Below are positions 60,313 through 64,000 of a stretch of 64,000 nucleotides of DNA, one piece after another. The stretch comes from an uncultured Eubacteriales bacterium (GTDB lineage Bacteria > Bacillota > Clostridia > Christensenellales > Borkfalkiaceae), in the NCBI GenBank assembly GCA_905207235.1, contig CAJLKN010000005.1:1-64000 (forward strand), written 5' to 3'. The position numbers were made by a program, and so were the translations under genes. Within the stretch, counting starts at the first letter, position 1. Each line of letters begins with the position of its first letter. Below the pieces are notes generated by a model. It worked only from the letters and a program-made list of their open reading frames with translations. It did not search any database and was not told where the DNA came from.

Positions 60313-61221
60313 ATGGCAGATAATTTATTTCTTGAAGTTCAGGATAATGTCGAAGATGAGTTAGTTTGGTTAAAACCTATTAATAACGACAGTATTTTTG
60401 CTTTTTTTGAGCATTCTGAAGAGCATGCGGAAAAGGCTGTTACTGCTTACAGTAAATTAATTGAGTTGTCAAGAAGTACAATGAATAATTTGTACGATAT
60501 TTGTTATTATCTCAATTCGTTTAGCGTAAACAGCATATATTTAAGAACTCAAATGCTTGTGCGAGATAGAGAGCATACACGAATGGGTGATGATGAGGTC
60601 GTTGAGCTTGTAGCGAAGCTCGGTATATCACAATCTTCATTCTATCGTTACCGCGATATAGGTATGTTTGTTGATATTGATAATCATCGTCTTATACCTA
60701 AACTTGAAGGTTATAATATATCTCAACTTTGCGAGATTATTACTTATGTTCGTACTATTTATGGACGTGATGGTGATTTAAAAAATGGGGTGTTAAATAC
60801 TCTTGAAATTATTCCATCGACGTCAACTATAATTCAAATACAGACTTTTCGAAACGTAATGCAACTTCGTAATAAGAATAAAACACCTTTTGAATGGTCA
60901 TCTGATCCGAATTCTATGTATCAGAAAATACAGTACGACACTAAGCTTGAAGACGTTTTAAAGCTCTGGCAGGAGTGGGAGGAAGGTCAGGCGAATAAGC
61001 AGCTCGAGGAAACTATGAGCGGCAAGTCTGCGACCAACGATCCCACGCCGGAGTTTGACGAGACTATCAGATCTCTTCGAGAAGAGATCAGAACGCTGCG
61101 GCTCGGGTACGTTGCCGAACTCGGCATGTGTGATGGCTGCAAGTTCAATGGCGTAAACCTTAATAAATGTCGCTCATGCCGCAGATACAGGAACATGAGA
61201 GATCTTTATGAACGTGCTTAA
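60313..61221 (+). CDS. Element protein with C-terminal zinc-knuckle (302 residues)
   Basis: SD GGTAGGTATTCAAAG before the ATG, a copy of the previous gene's initiation region. Helical N-terminal two thirds with an HTH-like segment (VELVAKLGISQSSFYRYRDIGMF, about 98-120), and a C-terminal Cys cluster CDGCKFNGVNLNKCRSCRRY preceded by a coiled coil (ETIRSLREEIRTLRLGY). This suggests a nucleic-acid-binding protein for replication or transcription of the element. Family unknown. The first 200 codons are AT-rich, the last 70 GC-richer, perhaps a fusion of two sources. Confidence 0.72.
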   Translation: MADNLFLEVQDNVEDELVWLKPINNDSIFAFFEHSEEHAEKAVTAYSKLIELSRSTMNNLYDICYYLNSFSVNSIYLRTQMLVRDREHTRMGDDEVVELVAKLGISQSSFYRYRDIGMFVDIDNHRLIPKLEGYNISQLCEIITYVRTIYGRDGDLKNGVLNTLEIIPSTSTIIQIQTFRNVMQLRNKNKTPFEWSSDPNSMYQKIQYDTKLEDVLKLWQEWEEGQANKQLEETMSGKSATNDPTPEFDETIRSLREEIRTLRLGYVAELGMCDGCKFNGVNLNKCRSCRRYRNMRDLYERA

Positions 61222-61230
61222 TTTTTCGGT

Positions 61231-61291
61231 AAAACCTTGCTGCGGGAAGCAACACGCTTCCCGACAGTAATGTTCTTCCCGTAGCGGTTTT
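61231..61291 (+). promoter_or_regulatory. Mutually exclusive hairpins between element genes
   Basis: CGGGAAGC (61243-61250) pairs with GCTTCCCG (61256-61263) as a tight inner hairpin. The same CGGGAAG also pairs with a second copy CTTCCCG (61275-61281), extended by GCTG/TAGC and AAAACC/GGTTTT into a 17-bp stem (61231-61291). The two folds exclude each other. Confidence 0.55.
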
Positions 61292-61341
61292 ATATAAATA
61301 TTTTAAGTCCGCGTCATACTCGCGCGGCGAAGGAGTTTTTT

Positions 61342-61659
61342 ATGAGTAATGCAACATTTATTTATGTCGGAAGTTATTCCGGAACGGCAAAGGACACCGG
61401 TAGACCTTTTAACAGGGTTAGTATAGTCGGTAAGACAGATCGCGGACTTCGCACGTTCGACCTTTTCACTGAGGGCGGCGAAAAATTGCCCAATCAGGAT
61501 AAACTTCAGTTCGGCGATGTCGTAAGGGCAGAGTATAAGGATAGTTCTTACCCCGGCGGCAGACCTTCGCTCTGTGGTCTTGAAGTGGTTACACAGACCC
61601 CTTATAACCTTGACAAAATGGCACTGCTGGACGACGTTGCAGTTCTGCTTGGTGCATAA
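61342..61659 (+). CDS. Candidate single-stranded-DNA-binding protein of the element
   Basis: 105 residues, AAGGAG SD. Small beta-rich sequence (NATFIYVGSYSGTAKDTG, FNRVSIVGKTDRGLRTFDLF, LQFGDVVRAEYKD, LCGLEVV) without Cys motifs or membrane helices, located directly before the rolling-circle Rep gene. Length, strand pattern and position resemble inovirus gene V-type ssDNA-binding proteins or plasmid OB-fold proteins. I cannot confirm homology by eye, so the call rests mainly on context. Confidence 0.45.
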   Translation: MSNATFIYVGSYSGTAKDTGRPFNRVSIVGKTDRGLRTFDLFTEGGEKLPNQDKLQFGDVVRAEYKDSSYPGGRPSLCGLEVVTQTPYNLDKMALLDDVAVLLGA

Positions 61660-61674
61660 GTTTAATAGTTCATG

Positions 61675-61712
61675 GTTTCCCCGAGGCCGCCGAAAGGCGG
61701 CTTTGGGGAAAC
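61675..61712 (+). other. 17-bp GAAA-tetraloop hairpin upstream of Rep
   Basis: GTTTCCCCGAGGCCGCC pairs with GGCGGCTTTGGGGAAAC (14 Watson-Crick and wobble pairs in series, no bulge) around GAAA. It lies between the candidate SSB gene and Rep, where a double-strand origin, a packaging signal or a terminator could be. No T-run follows. Confidence 0.55.
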
Positions 61713-61766
61713 CTCTTGAACAATTACATTTATCTTGACCCATAAAAGGGCAGTCGGGGCTATTTT

Positions 61767-62966
61767 ATGGACTTATTCGATTATGAAAAATTAAATACAT
61801 TTAAAAACAGCGGTAAGTCCTTTTGTGATATGGCTCGCCGAATAAGGATAAATCCGCTTATCGCCGAATACTATGAGCAACTCGGTTGTGATTATGATGA
61901 CTTGTTGGTTACCAGAGGTCTCAGGACAGTTGACTTTAATACGAAGTGTCAGAAACGAGCTCGCCGCATTTTAGAATGTGGCCGAAGAGTTTCAACCACT
62001 CAGTGGAAGGAAAGTAAAGTCCATCACGTGCTCAGCGTTCAGCTCTGCGCGGACAAGTTCTGCGGCAATTGTCAGAAGCAATTCGCTAACCGCCGTGAGC
62101 ATAGATATACTCCGCTTTTAAAGGTTCTGAATGAAAAATATGATCTCTATCACATAGCATTGACGGTGCCGAACTGTTCAGGGTTTTTTCTTCCGGACAC
62201 GGTAGGTAAAATATTAAAAGCTTTCGGAAAGTTGATGAAGTTCTTTCTCTGCCGAAAGAAAATTCGCGGTTTACCCTTCGAAGGTCTCGGTTGTCGCGGC
62301 GCGATCCGTTCTCTTGAGATTACGATGAACGAAAGTATGAGTACATATCACCCGCATTTGCATTGTATTTTCGTTTTTCGTAAAGGTGTAGAGCTGGACA
62401 AGCCGAAAGTGTTTACAAATTCGTTTTCGTTCAGTAAGGGGCGTAAGGTTCAGCAGTTCTCGGCGTTCGAAGTGCTTGTTCAGAAACTCTGGCGGCTGTG
62501 CTTCGACGGCGATAAGGTAACGAAGAAAGCCGTTGAGAACTTGCAGGAAGGTTACAGTTGCATAGTTAACTATGCGGACGGAAACTTCCATCAGATATTT
62601 AAATACGCCGTTGCCGGACTTCTTGCCGAAAAGAAAAAGGCAATGCGTAAGGACGTGAACGTCCAGAGGGGTTTAAGTTATCCCGAGTTTAAAGATTTAT
62701 ACATGGCGTTAGAAAACCGCCGTGCGTTGCAAGGTTATGGTTGTTTTTACGGCTTGAAACTTGACGAGGCGGAACTGAATGCCGACGACGCGGCAGACGA
62801 GGAAATTCGCAGCATAATTCATTGTCTGAACGGAGTAGAAGAGGGTTGCATGACTACGGAAAAACTTCTCGATGTCATTGAAAATATTGTAGTCAAAAAC
62901 CATGTGTATTTCTCGGACAAGGATATTAAGAGCAACTTAGACAGCCTTTCCGGAGACGATATATAG
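61767..62966 (+). CDS. HUH rolling-circle replication initiator (Rep_1-like)
   Basis: 399 residues. LCADKFCGNCQKQFANRRE is the N-terminal Cys motif, HIALTVPNC motif 1, STYHPHLHCIFVF the metal-binding HUH motif 2, and the catalytic Tyr should be in NFHQIFKYAVAGLL (motif 3). This is the organisation of Rep_1-type initiators from plasmids and filamentous or related ssDNA phages: nicking at the origin and covalent 5' attachment. The SD is weak. It implies that the excised element replicates as a circle through ssDNA. Confidence 0.88.
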   Translation: MDLFDYEKLNTFKNSGKSFCDMARRIRINPLIAEYYEQLGCDYDDLLVTRGLRTVDFNTKCQKRARRILECGRRVSTTQWKESKVHHVLSVQLCADKFCGNCQKQFANRREHRYTPLLKVLNEKYDLYHIALTVPNCSGFFLPDTVGKILKAFGKLMKFFLCRKKIRGLPFEGLGCRGAIRSLEITMNESMSTYHPHLHCIFVFRKGVELDKPKVFTNSFSFSKGRKVQQFSAFEVLVQKLWRLCFDGDKVTKKAVENLQEGYSCIVNYADGNFHQIFKYAVAGLLAEKKKAMRKDVNVQRGLSYPEFKDLYMALENRRALQGYGCFYGLKLDEAELNADDAADEEIRSIIHCLNGVEEGCMTTEKLLDVIENIVVKNHVYFSDKDIKSNLDSLSGDDI

Positions 62967-63018
62967 AGTGCACCCCCGTTTCCCAACGTCGGGAAAAAAT
63001 ATCAAAGGTAGGTTTAAT

Positions 63019-63231
63019 ATGAAATTCACTGTCAAACAAAGGAAGTTGGCGCGAACGGTATCGACGTCGCGGCTTAAGAAATTGTACGAACGAAGCGAAG
63101 CGCGGCTCGAGCTCGCTGCAAGGCGCGGAGATTTTAAAGGAATTAGCCGTGCGATGAAGCAGCACCAGACATATGAATATGCCATGCTTTATAAAAAGGC
63201 GAGGCGCGCGAACGGTAAATCGAAGTATTAA
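63019..63231 (+). CDS. Small basic protein of the element (70 residues)
   Basis: The ATG at 63019 follows AAAGGTAGG, the element's usual SD. Lys/Arg-rich helical protein (MKFTVKQRKLARTVSTSRLKK split, RLELAARRGDFKGISRAM). No membrane helix or known motif. The position after Rep and the charge suggest nucleic-acid binding. Family unknown. Confidence 0.65.
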   Translation: MKFTVKQRKLARTVSTSRLKKLYERSEARLELAARRGDFKGISRAMKQHQTYEYAMLYKKARRANGKSKY

Positions 63232-63245
63232 ATGAGGTGGCGGGT

Positions 63246-63416
63246 ATGTCGTTAAGAAAGATAACGAAGAATGACGTCGACAACGCTTATAAGATAGTGG
63301 CAGAGGCGTCCAGGAACGCAAAGTTCAGTACGCAGCGTGCAAGGCTTTTAAAGCATGGCGCGGACAAGCTCAAGGCTGATTATAAACGCTCGCTTAAGAG
63401 CAAATCAAAAAAGTAA
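63246..63416 (+). CDS. Small basic protein of the element (56 residues)
   Basis: ATG at 63246 with GAGGTGG upstream. It reads MSLRKITKNDVDNAYKIVAE and continues as a Lys/Arg-rich helix (RARLLKHGADKLKADYKRSL) ending SKSKK. It starts 14 bases after the previous small gene and has similar composition; the two may be related DNA-binding or structural proteins. No known family. Confidence 0.65.
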   Translation: MSLRKITKNDVDNAYKIVAEASRNAKFSTQRARLLKHGADKLKADYKRSLKSKSKK

Positions 63417-63454
63417 AATAACGTGGCTCCCAGCGTTAAGGGAAAGGAAAATAT

Positions 63455-64000
63455 ATGAAAATTAAAGCTAAGACAAAAGGTATTATCAAAAAGGTTTCTC
63501 TTGCGCTTGCGGGCGTTATCGCAATAAGCGCAATCGGCGTGGGCGTGGCAAAGCTTGTCGAGTACACGAAAGAAGACTTGAAGACTATTTCGCCGTCGTT
63601 CTCGGCCGGTAATCTCGGAACTGACGGCAAGTATGTAAACGACGAAAGCACGCTCTATACAAAGGAAGCGTTCCAGTGCGACGGCTTGCAGATAAAGCTC
63701 GATTTCGACAATGAGATAGAATATCAGATATACTTCTACGACGATCTCGACAACTTCGTCGAGAGTACGGAAGTTCTCTCTTCGGCATATTCTGACCCCG
63801 TTCATGACGGCTATGCGCGTATAGTTATAATGCCGACGAACGACGAGGACGGCAAAATCGGTATTACCGAACGCCTTACATATCCGGACCAGATGACCAT
63901 AAAGGTCGCTAAGGAACAGAATATAGAGTATTATCAGGTGTTTAATAAACGCCTTTTCATTACTTATGGTTTAAATAATCTTGTATTTTCGTATGGGGAT
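63455..64000 (+). CDS. Exported or membrane-anchored element protein (partial)
   Basis: ATG at 63455 with GGAAAGG upstream; the frame stays open for 182 codons to the window edge. A basic start (MKIKAKTKGIIKKVSLAL) leads into a hydrophobic helix (about 14-32, ALAGVIAISAIGVGVAKLV), either a signal peptide or an anchor. The rest is an acidic beta-rich extracellular domain (DGLQIKLDFDNEIEYQIYFYDDLDNFVEST). In a filamentous-phage-like element this would be a candidate minor coat or adsorption protein. The 3' end is missing. Confidence 0.7.
   Translation, partial: MKIKAKTKGIIKKVSLALAGVIAISAIGVGVAKLVEYTKEDLKTISPSFSAGNLGTDGKYVNDESTLYTKEAFQCDGLQIKLDFDNEIEYQIYFYDDLDNFVESTEVLSSAYSDPVHDGYARIVIMPTNDEDGKIGITERLTYPDQMTIKVAKEQNIEYYQVFNKRLFITYGLNNLVFSYGD

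Larger units (their letters stand above)
57117..64000. mobile_element. Integrated rolling-circle/ssDNA-phage-like element (right end outside window)
   Basis: From the 3' end of tRNA-Lys(CTT) to beyond the window. Contents in order: tyrosine integrase, 46-codon gene, membrane protein, cI-like repressor, operator cluster and structured leader, two unknown genes, candidate ssDNA-binding protein, HUH Rep, two small basic proteins, exported protein. Parts are clearly lower in GC than the chromosome (58635-59324, 60313-60900). Integrase, repressor, Rep and small exported proteins together fit an integrated filamentous-phage-like or rolling-circle plasmid element; a Zot/pI ATPase would decide for phage but is not in view. 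Confidence 0.75.

Overview
The window is a chromosomal segment of an endospore-forming, probably strictly anaerobic member of the Clostridia (Bacillota), joined at its right end to an integrated mobile element. Sporulation and germination genes support this: spmA and spmB, a spoIVFA-like/spoIVFB pair, a YlmC/YmxH-type PRC-barrel gene, a DUF3794-LysM spore-coat-type gene and a tricistronic gerA-type operon. Several radical-SAM or Fe-S genes, an S-box leader on metK and strong Shine-Dalgarno (SD) sequences on most genes fit the same group. A choloylglycine-hydrolase-family enzyme suggests, but does not prove, an animal-gut host. The genus cannot be read from the sequence; an uncultured Christensenellales-like lineage is only a guess.

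Layout. 1-4 kb: TetR regulator divergent from a two-gene ABC exporter. 4-9 kb: Ntn-hydrolase, phosphofructokinase, polyphosphate kinase, CvpA-like protein. 9-15.4 kb: spore-related and housekeeping genes (YlmC, zinc-ribbon/poly-Asp protein, Veg, DUF3794-LysM, ispE, TPR-like membrane protein, cysteine desulfurase). 15.4-17.2 kb: mostly gene-free, AT-rich, with one GntR-type regulator. 17.2-24 kb: spmB/spmA, metG-tatD, rsmA, spoIVFA/B. 24-31.5 kb: ogg, a phospholipase-like gene, a PadR/DUF1700-DUF4097 module, the ger operon. 31.5-38 kb: trmB, metallophosphoesterase, a divergent carbamoyltransferase, queH, a motif-degenerate ABC ATPase, an ArsP_2 permease. 38-49 kb: rpsU (58 codons), pcrA-ligA, comF-metK with riboswitch, radical SAM-ABC-F-membrane protein. 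49.4-56.4 kb: ArsR-regulated Cd/Zn P-type ATPase, NCS2 purine permease, glpK, thioredoxin-reductase-like oxidoreductase. 56.5-57.2 kb: a six-gene tRNA cluster (Gly, Arg, His, Gln, Lys, Lys). 57.1-64 kb: an element inserted beside the last tRNA-Lys.

The element carries a tyrosine integrase, a 46-codon gene, a low-GC membrane protein, a cI-like repressor with an operator cluster, a structured leader, two unknown genes, a candidate ssDNA-binding protein, an HUH rolling-circle Rep, two small basic proteins and an exported protein that runs off the window. This resembles an integrated ssDNA phage (inovirus-like) or rolling-circle element. No morphogenesis ATPase is visible before the window ends.

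The most interesting signals are these. (i) The element's leader (about 59748-59945) has a tRNA T-arm-like minihelix, followed by a long helix whose 5' arm could pair either with a decoy or with the real SD. (ii) At least four chromosomal genes (ispE, trmB, queH, the radical SAM gene) and the element repressor have a -10 box 6-8 bases before an ATG with no SD, which predicts leaderless mRNAs. (iii) A MalK-like ATPase has lost or altered its signature, Q-loop, catalytic Glu and H-loop residues. (iv) A carbamoyltransferase has altered substrate motifs.
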